Positions 1-8,710 of a stretch of DNA of 64,000 bases are shown piece after piece. The DNA is from Pyrococcus kukulkanii (GTDB taxonomy: Archaea > Methanobacteriota_B > Thermococci > Thermococcales > Thermococcaceae), in contig NZ_CP010835.1 of assembly GCF_001577775.1 (NCBI RefSeq), positions 186,001 to 250,000 on the forward strand, read 5' to 3'. A program made the position numbers and the translations under genes. Positions within the stretch are counted from its first letter, which is position 1. Every line of letters starts with the position of its first letter. The notes under the pieces are model-generated. The model had not been told where the DNA came from. It did no database searches and saw nothing but the letters and a program-made list of their open reading frames with translations.

Positions 1-76
1 TATAGGCTTCCTCAAAGACCCAGCCAAAGTTTCCTAGAGGTTGGTGATTGTGAACCCCAAATATGAAGTTTACCAT
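1..76 (-). CDS. GH57 family 4-alpha-glucanotransferase/amylase, N-terminal fragment (cut by window edge)
   Basis: The first 25 codons of a gene running off the left edge. Its ATG is at 76 and a GGTGGGAG ribosome-binding site lies just upstream. The reading contains HNHQPLGNFGWVFEEAY, the N-terminal signature of GH57 retaining glycosidases; in this family HQP marks the start of the first conserved region. Pyrococcus members act as alpha-amylase/4-alpha-glucanotransferase on maltooligosaccharides in the cytoplasm. Only the start is visible, so the exact substrate cannot be given. An ATG at 90 is out of frame and closes at once. Confidence 0.8.
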   Translation of the reverse strand, partial: MVNFIFGVHNHQPLGNFGWVFEEAY

Positions 77-112
77 TTCCCTCCCACCATATAGTCACTA
101 TGAGTGGTGAAT

Positions 113-122
113 ATTTATAAAT
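113..122 (-). promoter_or_regulatory. TATA box of the GH57 gene
   Basis: ATTTATAAAT on the minus strand, about 37 bases upstream of the ATG at 76. That leaves room for a start site near 88-90 and a short leader carrying GGTGGGAG. Confidence 0.55.
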
Positions 123-165
123 TATTTGTCGGTAACAAAATACATATATGTTCTGAAGAACCGGA

Positions 166-190
166 GGCTGTCTAAGATGGCAGCCTTTTT
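166..190 (+). other. Hairpin followed by T-run
   Basis: GGCTGTC (166-172) can pair with GGCAGCC (179-185) around a six-base loop, and five T residues follow. It looks like a terminator hairpin but no plus-strand gene precedes it in the window. The T-run also forms part of TTTTTATAA, a plausible TATA box for the gene at 228. Confidence 0.3.
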
Positions 191-227
191 ATAACTCCAG
201 TGTCAATAAAGGTTTGGAGGGATAAAC

Positions 228-683
228 GTGGACAAGAGGCTTATAGTGGTTCTAGTGGTATTCCTGTTTGTTCTATGGTACGCCCTTAGAACTGCCCAAA
301 TACCTCCAGCGAGTATTCAAGCGTCAGCGGAAGTCTTCTACATCAACAATGAAACAGTAACCATAGTAGAAAAGGATGGATGGGGGCTATTTACTTTAGA
401 AGTAAAGCCCAGGATCTCAGGGTTTACGTTCGAAATTGAGTTTCCTGAAGGCACTGAATACTTAATCAAGGTCAACGGGAAGGAGTACAGGGGGAACACG
501 ACTTTCAAAACGACAATAGATAAGGACAGTGAAATCTACATAAACTTCAGGCTTCCAGACGAAGATACCAAGAAGCTCTATAGAGGAGAGGGCCAGTACT
601 ACTTAACGATAAAGGCAAGCAAGCTTCCAATATGGTACGTTGAATATAAGATAAAACTGATTCCAAGGAAAGAGAAAGACTAG
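228..683 (+). CDS. Membrane-anchored extracytoplasmic protein of unknown function
   Basis: A 151-residue protein starting at a GTG preceded by GGAGGG. Residues 5-20 are strongly hydrophobic (LIVVLVVFLFVLWYAL) after a short basic MDKR, so this is an uncleaved signal anchor or signal peptide. The rest is a predicted beta-rich domain with Asn-x-Thr sites, facing outside the membrane. No family motif is recognised. It is a single gene diverging from the GH57 gene and converging on the gene at 729-1535. Confidence 0.7.
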   Translation: MDKRLIVVLVVFLFVLWYALRTAQIPPASIQASAEVFYINNETVTIVEKDGWGLFTLEVKPRISGFTFEIEFPEGTEYLIKVNGKEYRGNTTFKTTIDKDSEIYINFRLPDEDTKKLYRGEGQYYLTIKASKLPIWYVEYKIKLIPRKEKD

Positions 684-728
684 CTTCCCATTCTATATTT
701 TTGCACAAAGAAAAATTAAAAGACAGTA

Positions 729-1535
729 TCAACAAGATGGTTTCCCGTTCCATTTATTGCCATAACCATCAAAATCTACCTCCGCCCATGCATTGACAAA
801 AACCCTTGGATGACTATCAAAGTGCCTAAACGCAAGATGGTAATGTGCATCTGCATAGACTCCCGCAGATAGTGGACCGTCGTCAGTATGGTGTGAAAAT
901 GAACAAAGCCCAACTTTCATGTCATGATACTCCCATGAAAGGTCATCAACATCCACTATTTTGTTTCCATAATCAACCCAGAATTTGCCTTTTGCTCCAG
1001 TTTTTGTTAGAGTATCTTTTTCTCCTACCCATGTCCAGATGTATACATATTCTGCCAGGACTACTTTGATTGTCTTTAGAGACTTTACATTATCTACTTC
1101 GGCAACTTTGAAACTTTTCTGAGCAATGACTTTCACTTTCTTTTTACCGTAAATCGTTAAGATCGTGTATTCGCCAATAACGTCGCTTTTTGAGCTTTCT
1201 TTAATTACTTTAAATTTCAGTTCTCCAAATTTTTTAACGCCTGTCTTGTCCCAAACAACATAATAAGCCTTTGGAGGGAATTGATCTTTGACTTCGATAA
1301 CTGAATAGTGCAAGGAGTCTTTAGAAAGGGTACCGACATGCTTAAACGTCTTTATTCCGACTTGTTTGACTAGATAATTTGAAATCTCTGTTGGCAAAGT
1401 AGTGTTTATCGCTCTCTCGAAGGAAGGCTTATCCAAAGTTTGAACATTGCATTTCTCAATTGTTGTTTTCTCAATATCAAATCCATATACAAAAACTATT
1501 CCTCCAAGAATAATTCCAATTAATACCAATAGCAT
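729..1535 (-). CDS. Secreted protein of unknown function
   Basis: A 268-residue protein with an N-terminal hydrophobic segment (LLVLIGIILGGIVFVYG), then an acidic/basic beta-rich region ending at Cys268. The C-terminal third is rich in aromatic residues and His (SFSHHTDDGP; HYHLAFRHFD). No enzyme family recognised. The start is doubtful: the GGAGG site (about 1551-1555) is well spaced for an ATG at 1543 that is out of frame, and poorly spaced for the in-frame ATG at 1535. One extra A in the A6 run between them would give MKKMLLVLIG, a standard signal peptide, so a one-base indel is possible. Confidence 0.65.
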   Translation of the reverse strand: MLLVLIGIILGGIVFVYGFDIEKTTIEKCNVQTLDKPSFERAINTTLPTEISNYLVKQVGIKTFKHVGTLSKDSLHYSVIEVKDQFPPKAYYVVWDKTGVKKFGELKFKVIKESSKSDVIGEYTILTIYGKKKVKVIAQKSFKVAEVDNVKSLKTIKVVLAEYVYIWTWVGEKDTLTKTGAKGKFWVDYGNKIVDVDDLSWEYHDMKVGLCSFSHHTDDGPLSAGVYADAHYHLAFRHFDSHPRVFVNAWAEVDFDGYGNKWNGKPSC

Positions 1536-1680
1536 TTTTTCATATTTTCACCTCCAGATTTAAAACAAACACAATGTGTTCTTTATATTTTATGAACTTT
1601 TCTAATTAGGCAGAGATACTTGCCAAATATAGTATCTTAAGATACAATAAGAAGTAAAAACTCGAGAAATTAAATTAACA

Positions 1681-4419
1681 TTAGGCAAGCCTATCCTTGA
1701 TCTCCTTAATTGCCTTCTCAGCTTTCTCTGGGTCTTTTATCTTACCCTGGGCTAACTCCTTTCTTCCACCGCCTCCACCGCCTGCTGTAGAGGTAATGAC
1801 CTTTGCTAGATCGCCAGCCTTAAGGTCAAGTGCATCGCCAACAGCAACCACGAAGTGGCCTTCCCTGCTTATTAAAACTACAATCCTGTTGTCCTTCCTA
1901 AGCTTGTTAGCTGCCTCCCTGAGGTCGTCCATCGTTCCCTCTACTATGGCTCCTATGAACTCAATATCGTTAATCTTCTCAACCTTGCCCTCAAGCTCGT
2001 ACACGAGTAGCTTTGCGAGCTCCTTCCTGAGCTTCTCCACCTCTTTCCTAGCCTCTTTCCATTCGTTGAAGAACCTCTCAGCCGTCTCAGGGACCTTCTC
2101 AGGTGGAACCCTAAGAATCTGGCTAGCCTTCTTGAGCAGATCCCTCTCCTTCTGCCACTCTTTTACAGCCGCTTCACCACAGGCAAAAATTATCCTCTCG
2201 ACACCATCCTGTATTCTCTCAGTCCTGAGTATCTTTATTGGACCGACTAGGCCCGTATAGGGGAGATGGGTACCACCACAGGCCTGAACGTCCCAATCCT
2301 CTATTTTTACAACCCTGATCTCCCTTCCTGGGACAACTCCACCCTGGTAGAGTCTAAAGCCATACCTCTGCTCGGCCTCGGTTCTGGGTAGCCATTCCCA
2401 GGTAACCTTTCTGTTCTCCATAACTACCCTGTTGGCCAACTCTTCTATTCTTTTAAGCTCATCATCGCTTATCCTCTTATAGTGGCTTATGTCAAGCCTA
2501 GCCCAGTCTGTCGTTAATTGACTTCCGGCCTGCCAGACGTGCTTTCCTAGAACCCTAACCAAGGCACCCATAAGAATGTGGGTTCCTGTGTGGTGCCTCA
2601 TGTGCTGTATTCTCCTGTCCCAGTCTATCCTACCCCTGACCTTTACTCCTTCCTTGAACTTTCCTGGGTTCTCTACCTTGTGGAGGATGACCCTACCAAC
2701 CTTCTGAACGTTCGTTACCTTAATCTCCTCACCACCAACTACGAGAACGCCAGTGTCGTAGGGCTGTCCTCCTCCCTCCGGGTAAAATGCCGTCTGATTA
2801 AGTATAACCCAGTCATCTATTACCCTTAGAACGGTAGCCTCGAACTCCTTTATGAAGGGGTCTTCGTAATACAGGGTTCTCGTATCTGGAAGATCCTTAA
2901 CGAGCTCGAAGTCAACGACTTCCTCTTCCCTCTCTTCCTTGGTCTTCTCGGCCTCCTTAGCGACGAGGCTGTAGAAGTTGTCGGGGATCTTAACCTCAAC
3001 GCCCTCTTTTTCAGCTATCTCCTTAACTATCTCAGGGGTTAAGCCGTGACTCTCGTAGAAGGTTATGAGCTTCTCAAGAGGTATCTCCTTTATGCCTTTT
3101 TTCTTCAGTTTGCTTATCTCCCTCTTCACTAGGTCTGAGCCCCTTCTTAGTGTCTCGGCATATTTCTTCTCCTCAAGCTCTATTATCTCAAGGATTATAT
3201 CTTCCATTTCCTTGAACTCTGGGAACGTCTTGTGTAACTCCTTTATGTGCATGGCCACGATCTCGGCGAGAGGAACTTCAAGGCCAAGTTCCCTTAGATG
3301 TCTTATGCTCTTCCTTATTAAAAGACGAGCGAGGTAACCGGCCTTTACGTTAGAGGGAATTACGCCATCGGCGAGCATGAAAGTTAGGGCTTTAGTGTGG
3401 TCTGCTATTGCATAGATAAACTCATAAGGTCTAATCAACCTTTCAAGCTCTTCCACGCTTATCCCTACCCGCTTGGCAACTTGCTCCCTCAAGTACCTCA
3501 GATCACCCATGTCCTCTATGTCAAACATTCCAGCTAGACGGGAGTTCTCCATGAGAATTCTCTCATCTATCTTTTCGACACCGGCCATTCTTTTTAGGGG
3601 TTCTATTACATAACCCAGAACTGCATCATAGGCTGTAGGAGTTCCTTGGCTCATCCAAACTAATCTTTCAAGACCATAACCTGTATCGACGACCTTGGTT
3701 TCCATTGGAACGTACTTCTCACCCTTTATCTCCACCACCTGCTCAGGCGGAGCGTTTTCTGGAGCTTTCTTGTACTGCATGAAAACTAGGGTAGCAACCT
3801 CAAGGCCACGGTAGAGGACTTCAAAGGCAGGTCCGGCATTTCCTCCACCGGCCCAGGGGTTCTCCTTGAAGGTTATATCCTCGGGCTTCATCTTGAGTTC
3901 CTTTGTGAAGAACTCGAAAGCTAACTCCACAGTCTCGTCCATCCAGTAAATAGGCTTTCCTGGGTAGTTGAACGCATGGTGGGCCATCATCTCGAATATC
4001 GTGAAGTGCCTTCCTGTAATTCCAACGTTATCTATATCAGTAAAACGGATTGAAGGCTGGGAGATTGTTAGTGGGTTAGCTGGTGGGTCTGCTTCTCCAC
4101 TAATAACCCAGGGCTGGAAGTCCATGATTGACGCTCCAACCAGTAAAACGTCATCTCTCCACCTCGGCAATACTGGATAGCGCTTTACTCTTCCATGACC
4201 CTTCTTTTCGAAGAAGCTTAGGAACTTCTCTCTCATTTCATCAAGCGTGTACTTCTTAGGTATTCCCGGCTTTCCAATGAACTGGTACTCGTCACAGGGA
4301 GGGTCACCACAGGTCTCTCTGTCGGGATCAAGGGTCCAGAAGGGCTTTCCACAGACTTTACACGTCTTTCTTATCCAGCCTTCTTCTTCGAACATTTTTG
4401 TCTTCATGACGAACTCCAT
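1681..4419 (-). CDS. alaS: Alanyl-tRNA synthetase
   Basis: A 912-residue class II synthetase that charges tRNA-Ala with alanine in the cytoplasm. The archaeal form is recognisable from the N-terminal zinc-ribbon-like segment (CKVCGKPF, then CGDPPC), followed by the class II catalytic core. The editing domain carries HHTGTH, and CGGTH further on supplies the remaining metal ligands. The glycine-rich stretch GGGGGGRKE near the C-terminus is typical of the C-Ala domain. Length fits archaeal AlaRS (about 900 residues). The coiled-coil gene at 4454-4732 ends 35 bases upstream and may share its transcript. Confidence 0.97.
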   Translation of the reverse strand: MEFVMKTKMFEEEGWIRKTCKVCGKPFWTLDPDRETCGDPPCDEYQFIGKPGIPKKYTLDEMREKFLSFFEKKGHGRVKRYPVLPRWRDDVLLVGASIMDFQPWVISGEADPPANPLTISQPSIRFTDIDNVGITGRHFTIFEMMAHHAFNYPGKPIYWMDETVELAFEFFTKELKMKPEDITFKENPWAGGGNAGPAFEVLYRGLEVATLVFMQYKKAPENAPPEQVVEIKGEKYVPMETKVVDTGYGLERLVWMSQGTPTAYDAVLGYVIEPLKRMAGVEKIDERILMENSRLAGMFDIEDMGDLRYLREQVAKRVGISVEELERLIRPYEFIYAIADHTKALTFMLADGVIPSNVKAGYLARLLIRKSIRHLRELGLEVPLAEIVAMHIKELHKTFPEFKEMEDIILEIIELEEKKYAETLRRGSDLVKREISKLKKKGIKEIPLEKLITFYESHGLTPEIVKEIAEKEGVEVKIPDNFYSLVAKEAEKTKEEREEEVVDFELVKDLPDTRTLYYEDPFIKEFEATVLRVIDDWVILNQTAFYPEGGGQPYDTGVLVVGGEEIKVTNVQKVGRVILHKVENPGKFKEGVKVRGRIDWDRRIQHMRHHTGTHILMGALVRVLGKHVWQAGSQLTTDWARLDISHYKRISDDELKRIEELANRVVMENRKVTWEWLPRTEAEQRYGFRLYQGGVVPGREIRVVKIEDWDVQACGGTHLPYTGLVGPIKILRTERIQDGVERIIFACGEAAVKEWQKERDLLKKASQILRVPPEKVPETAERFFNEWKEARKEVEKLRKELAKLLVYELEGKVEKINDIEFIGAIVEGTMDDLREAANKLRKDNRIVVLISREGHFVVAVGDALDLKAGDLAKVITSTAGGGGGGRKELAQGKIKDPEKAEKAIKEIKDRLA

Positions 4420-4453
4420 TTTACACCCCTGAAAACTTCAAGGTTTGGGAGGG

Positions 4454-4732
4454 TTAAATATTTTCTCGATCTTTTTCGAATTCCTCTTCATCAATTATTA
4501 TGAAAGGGATATTCATTTTTCTCAAGAGCTCGATTAGTTGATTGTACCTCTTCTCTATTTTCTCTAATTTGTACCTTAGGTTTCTGTTTTCAATTACTAA
4601 GGAAGTTACCTCTTCGCTTTTCATTCTAAGTTGAGTTTTCAATTCGATTATAGTCTCCTCTAACTCGGCTATCGACATTTCGAGCCTTTTAATTTCTTCA
4701 ATGTACTCTCTACATAACCTCTCTTTTATCAT
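4454..4732 (-). CDS. Small coiled-coil protein of unknown function
   Basis: 92 residues that are almost entirely heptad-patterned: ECLRLEMSIAELEE-like repeats through about residue 65, then a short beta-type tail (IPFIIIDEEEFEKD). It has no signal peptide or enzyme motif. It sits 35 bases upstream of alaS in the same direction, so co-transcription is likely. It probably acts as an oligomerising or adaptor protein; function unknown. Confidence 0.6.
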   Translation of the reverse strand: MIKERLCREYIEEIKRLEMSIAELEETIIELKTQLRMKSEEVTSLVIENRNLRYKLEKIEKRYNQLIELLRKMNIPFIIIDEEEFEKDRENI

Positions 4733-4773
4733 GATCTTATGTGCTTATGTTAAAATAAAGAAAAATGTTTTGA

Positions 4774-4932
4774 TTAGCGAGGTTTGAAATAGTATAGGTT
4801 AGAATCATCTACGAAGAAGTAAATTCTCAAGTTATCATCGTAGATCACTCTCTTTTGCATATCTATCGCAGCTTCAATGGGATCTTCGAGGGAACTAAGT
4901 TCTATCATAGTTTTGAATGCGGAATCTGGCAT
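4774..4932 (-). CDS. Possible small protein (52 aa), no known family
   Basis: An open frame from ATG at 4932 to TAA at 4774, reading MPDSAFKTMIELSSLEDP and ending DSNLYYFKPR. A GGGGG tract lies about seven bases upstream of the ATG. The sequence is compact and protein-like, with alternating hydrophobic residues. It lies just past the end of a decayed gene, so it could be an intact small gene or a leftover of a larger one. Confidence 0.35.
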   Translation of the reverse strand: MPDSAFKTMIELSSLEDPIEAAIDMQKRVIYDDNLRIYFFVDDSNLYYFKPR

Positions 4933-4983
4933 CTTTCCCCCTGCTTATCCACTTTTCATATTTTTCAGTTCTGCTAATGCTTT

Positions 4984-5941
4984 TTACTTTTTTAATTCTT
5001 CAGGAGAGGGATTGAACCAAAGCTTTGTGAACAAGGTGATACTGGCTAGAATGCCTCCGATGAGGGAGGTGAGTAAAAGTGCAATACGTTGTGGCTTATT
5101 TATTGACCTCTTGAACGTGATCGTCTCTATATAAGTTCCTGTTATTGAACCTTGTCCGGAAACTGGGTTCTTATTAACCGTACTGAATAAAATTTCCTAT
5201 TACTTCGATGCCGCTTTCAAATCTAGGTAACTTAAGAAACGCAGCGCCCAACTTTGATCTTGGAGATTATTTAGGAAATGTTAGTGGGTATTGAAAGAAC
5301 TATTATATTCTTTCTCATGATATTATATACCCAGGAGATATAGTAAAGCACTTTCATTGTAGCCGCAACATTAACGTTTGCTGAGTTTGCGTGCATTTTT
5401 CCCAATATAAGTGTCGGCTCAAGGATGGGGTATTCTGTAGATAGAAACGGGCGGGATATTTGCTGGCTTTTGTCTTTCCAAAATTTTTGAATACCTTTGT
5501 GGTGGGTTTGTTGTGATGTAGTAGTTCCAGGGTGTAGGGTTGTTAAGCTCGAATGAGGAGTGGTAACTGAAGGTGTGGGGAATCTCCGTTCCTACCGAAA
5601 GCCCTTCGATGAAACCACGAGGAGGGAAGGTCAGTCGTAACGACATTTACGAACCTTACGCAAATTACGGCTAACCAGAATGGATTATGTCAGCAGGATA
5701 CATTGGAAGGGTAACTCATTTTCCAATGGGTCATACAGGATTCTCCTCAACGATAACGGCGGCATTAAGGGTACAGGTAATACTTATATAAAGGACGAGA
5801 AATCTTTAGAGTTTCAGTTGTTGTAGTTGGAAGCAATTAGTAAAGATACGCTGAATTCCTGTGGCTACTAGGGAAATTAATAGAAATAATCGCCTAGTTC
5901 CCTCTAATTTTAAGAAGGAAGGTAAATAAGCCAAATCTCAC
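4984..5941 (-). pseudogene. Decayed gene for a membrane-anchored exported protein (DUF5305-like layout)
   Basis: Pieces of one protein can be read on the minus strand in shifting frames. A GTG at 5941 follows GGAGGTG and gives VRFGLFTFLLKIRGN. After a shift comes LFLLISLVATGIQ, a signal-anchor segment. Frame 5419-5646 gives a beta-rich stretch (NPTPWNYYITTNPPQRYS), and a later frame gives EPTLILGKMHANSANVNV. The last piece, ending at 4984, reads GSITGTYIETITFKRS followed by a transmembrane helix (IALLLTSLIGGILASITLF) and a polar tail. An N-terminal anchor, beta-rich domain and C-terminal helix resemble archaeal DUF5305 proteins, but I cannot confirm the family. Many stops and shifts make it non-functional. 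Confidence 0.5.
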
Positions 5942-5959
5942 GTTTTTCACCTCCGTTTT

Positions 5960-6400
5960 CGGGAGTTTTGATGTCCAAAGAGGGTACAATACTAACGTAA
6001 GGAGAGTAAGGCTAGAATGGGGGATCCTGAAAGAGCAACAACTCATTGGACAAGAAGAATTACGTTAACGGCTGAAGTATAATTGCAAATGCAAGATTCA
6101 TTATGGAATAAGTTCCTTAGATCTTATTAGCGTCGGAGCCAGAGCTGGGTTATATCTGTCTTGGGGATCACCATTATCGTCTTTATGGCATTCGAATGTT
6201 GAACCATATTTCAATGCTCTCAGCCAAAATTATGTATCTCACTATCTCCCTAGGTTACCCAGGATATTTTCCCATACTATATGTTTCATTGTCTATCTGT
6301 TCGTGAGTACCAAATCTAGAGTGCCCAGTGGCATTGGGTTTCCTAGCTTATTTCAGTATCCTGATACGCTGCCAAAGTATCATAGCCTGCCCAGACTATC
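5960..6400. other. Gene-free decayed stretch
   Basis: No open frame of useful length on either strand. Short minus-strand readings such as HEQIDNETYSMGKYPG and DPQDRYNPALAPTLIRS look like protein debris. This suggests that a further gene between the two neighbouring pseudogenes has been lost to mutation. No terminal inverted repeats or transposase fragments were seen. Confidence 0.4.
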
Positions 6401-6407
6401 ATAAATC

Positions 6408-6790
6408 CTAACCTATAGGTAAGTCCCCTTGAATTCCATTATCAACATTTGGATCAATTTCCCAAGAGATTGTTAGTGTCCTTGAGGAGCTTATATCGAG
6501 GAGGCCAAGGAGAATGCCCTGGTTCTCGAGCTCGAAAAGTGAAACCTTCCTATCTCCCATTGGCATCAAATTAGCTAGGTCAACTTGTTGTCCATCAAGC
6601 GCCATGGTTATATAAATGACCTTTTTAAAATTAAGGTTCGTAGAATAGTAGTACCCTTGCCATTTGTTGTCTCAAGAATGTCGGCAACAATTTCAATCCA
6701 AGGTCTTTGTTCATTATAATCCCCTTTTGTGACCCTCTCAGTAGTTTTCCTAAAACATATTGTTACTCTTCTAATAAAGCGATTATTCAA
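6408..6790 (-). pseudogene. Decayed gene for an exported beta-sandwich protein (TasA/DUF1102-like?)
   Basis: Two overlapping frames join into one sensible reading. The upstream frame gives RPWIEIVADILETTNGKG. A shift near 6650 leads to YYYSTNLNFKKVIYIT and then VDLANLMPMGDRKVSLFELE, followed by TISWEIDPNVDNG. The patterns '(D)LMP(M)GD..V..F..EN.G' and 'WEIDPN' recall secreted TasA/camelysin-like or DUF1102 proteins of archaea; family assignment is tentative. No intact N-terminal signal peptide is visible. Confidence 0.4.
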
Positions 6791-6943
6791 TGCTTATAAT
6801 TATCTCCACTATATTAAAAAATCTGCAAAAAAAGCTTGGATAATATACAAGGTATAAGGCTTATCAAACACTCGAATTGGAAAATTTACAACATTATTTC
6901 GGAATAAAGTTTCTAATTATTCTTAAGAAACTTTAAATAGTAG

Positions 6944-7052
6944 TCAACTCCCATCGTAGAGTGTTTCCTCGTTAATTCTCCTTTTTCTGTTCTTCATAGA
7001 TTTCTTAGCCTTTTCAGTGGCATCACTCAGTTTCTTCCTTTTACCCTCAAAG
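6944..7052 (-). pseudogene. C-terminal fragment of an unknown gene
   Basis: The minus strand reads EGKRKKLSDATEKAKKSM and then RKRRINEETLYDGS up to a stop at 6944. It is a basic, helix-like tail with no start codon in frame. It lies against the promoter region of the divergent gene at 7121, so its front part is missing. Confidence 0.3.
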
Positions 7053-7080
7053 AATAATTGACAAAATTTTATGAGAAAAC

Positions 7081-7088
7081 TATAAATA
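7081..7088 (+). promoter_or_regulatory. TATA box of the island's long surface-protein gene
   Basis: TATAAATA lies about 33 bases before the preferred ATG at 7121. A GGTGAT ribosome-binding site at 7111-7116 fits a short leader. This is the only good promoter seen at the head of the 7-17 kb island. Confidence 0.55.
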
Positions 7089-7120
7089 CTCAATTATGTT
7101 GTAAGATAATGGTGATAATA

Positions 7121-8710
7121 ATGAGGAAACTAATGAGTATATATATTATAGTACTAATACTAGCGTTAAGTGTAAATCAGGTGGTTAGTGAAAGCTTTGC
7201 TTTGGCAGGGTACACTAATCCCTACGATGAGTTTTGGAGGATACTAGACAGAGAAGCTGAATTGGTAGTTGAGCTAAACAAAACGAGGGATGGTGAAATT
7301 GCTAAACAGTTGATAGAGAACTCCAGGTTAGGAGCGGAGAACGCCGCAAATATCTCGGCCTTAATATGGATGAGCATTCAAGAGCTTAAGAAGTCCGGAG
7401 TGAAGCTATACTACACAGAGGAAGAGCTCAGGAAGATGGCCTATGAGATTAAAGAATATGGACTGCCTCAAGAAACGGTAAAGGCATTGAAGGAGCAAGG
7501 GTGGAGTGACGCTGAGATTAAAGCCTTAGAGAGATACATTGCCCAGAATGCCGATAAAATAGAGGGAGACTTTGACATGGAAGAGTTCTTGGTGAACATG
7601 AGCAGGGCTTTCGTGGACGTCGGATTCAAGTACAATGAGTATGAGAGGTGGGCCCTTGAGGTATGGCTATGGAAGGAACAGGATAGGCCCCCCAAACCTA
7701 CCAAGGACAAGGAGATAAACCCAGTGCTCAGCCTTACGTGGGTTAACTTTTACTCCGCCTACGCTAAAGGAGATATAGAGGCTCAGCTTTCCTGGATAAC
7801 GAAGCTTAGGGATAAGATGGTAGATGTACTCACGACAGTATACGTTGAGCCGAGGCCTCCAAAAGGAGAATCTCCAGTTCTCAGGATCGAGGGTGGAAGG
7901 GCGAGAGTTCTTCAGGCAAAGTACAAGGGAGTTACCGCGTACATAAGGGGAGGAGGAGTCAAGTTTAACATGGCAGAATACACGATATTGCCTAACAGGA
8001 TAGTGGAGAAATCCTACTACTGGCCTCACGCCCTTAGGGCCTATGAGCTTGCCAGTGAAATTAGAACCATACTCTTGGCGATGAACTTGGGTAACGGGGA
8101 CAAGAGACTTGAGGGAATATTGAACGAAAAGGTCTCAGAGTTACACTCTGCCCTTGTCGTCTATAAATTGAGTGAGCGCAGCATAGGTCAGCCGTATAGG
8201 GGTTTTATAAGGCTCTCAATAAAAACGCTTCCACCAAGAACGGGGACACAGAGCTTGGGCATTGACCAGAGGATACTCCTTAAAGCCCTTACACCAGAGG
8301 AAGATGAGGGGAAACTAATCGTCGCGATAGAGGCAGTTCCCACAAAAACTACCGAATCTTACGTTAAATACAAGCTCAAGATAAAGCTGGAAGCAGAAAA
8401 TAATGCCGTAAGGAACTTAAAGATCAAGGTCAGTGGAGATGGCTTGGAGTATTCAAAGGAGATAGATATCCTTTACCCTGAAGATGGAGGGAAGATCGTC
8501 GAGACCAATGCAAGTAAGGCCATCTATGACGACGATCATGACGGAATGGTTAAGGTGGAAGGCAAGGTAGAGATAAGCTATATACCTGTATGCGGGAAGG
8601 CAATAAATTCGAAGTCCTTTACCCCGGACTCAACCCCCTTGGATGCGACAAGGAGAAAACTATTGTCGAGAGATACTCGGAAGATTTTGAGGTTAAAAAG
8701 CAAGAGGTAG
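7121..8710 (+). CDS. Long secreted polymorphic-toxin-like protein, N-terminal part (frameshifted)
   Basis: The ATG at 7121 follows GGTGAT and starts MRKLMSIYIIVLILALS, a signal peptide with likely cleavage after about residue 24. A mainly helical region follows (about residues 30-230), then a mixed alpha/beta region, then the first Ig-like beta domain (about 430-500). Natural coding stops making sense near 8592: after VEISYIPVC the frame runs into a basic nonsense tail (RRKLLSRDTRKILRLKSKR). The next frame continues at once with EGNKFEVLYPGL. A single lost G in a G run (now GGG at about 8592-8594) explains the break. The original product would be about 1070 residues, spanning to 10329. It may act as a surface delivery stalk for the variable C-terminus. 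The family is not recognised beyond general resemblance to archaeal CARDB/COG1361 surface proteins. Confidence 0.7.
   Translation: MRKLMSIYIIVLILALSVNQVVSESFALAGYTNPYDEFWRILDREAELVVELNKTRDGEIAKQLIENSRLGAENAANISALIWMSIQELKKSGVKLYYTEEELRKMAYEIKEYGLPQETVKALKEQGWSDAEIKALERYIAQNADKIEGDFDMEEFLVNMSRAFVDVGFKYNEYERWALEVWLWKEQDRPPKPTKDKEINPVLSLTWVNFYSAYAKGDIEAQLSWITKLRDKMVDVLTTVYVEPRPPKGESPVLRIEGGRARVLQAKYKGVTAYIRGGGVKFNMAEYTILPNRIVEKSYYWPHALRAYELASEIRTILLAMNLGNGDKRLEGILNEKVSELHSALVVYKLSERSIGQPYRGFIRLSIKTLPPRTGTQSLGIDQRILLKALTPEEDEGKLIVAIEAVPTKTTESYVKYKLKIKLEAENNAVRNLKIKVSGDGLEYSKEIDILYPEDGGKIVETNASKAIYDDDHDGMVKVEGKVEISYIPVCGKAINSKSFTPDSTPLDATRRKLLSRDTRKILRLKSKR

Noticed and set aside
1697-2260. Long serine- and proline-rich frame opposite alaS
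   Set aside because: Antisense shadow of alaS codon pattern, with no ribosome-binding site.
5419-5646. 75-codon frame as an independent gene
   Set aside because: No start context, and its sequence continues the neighbouring fragments of one decayed exported protein.
4740-7057. Insertion sequence or transposon in the decayed stretch
   Set aside because: No transposase fragment, terminal inverted repeats or target duplication was found; fragments look like exported proteins.
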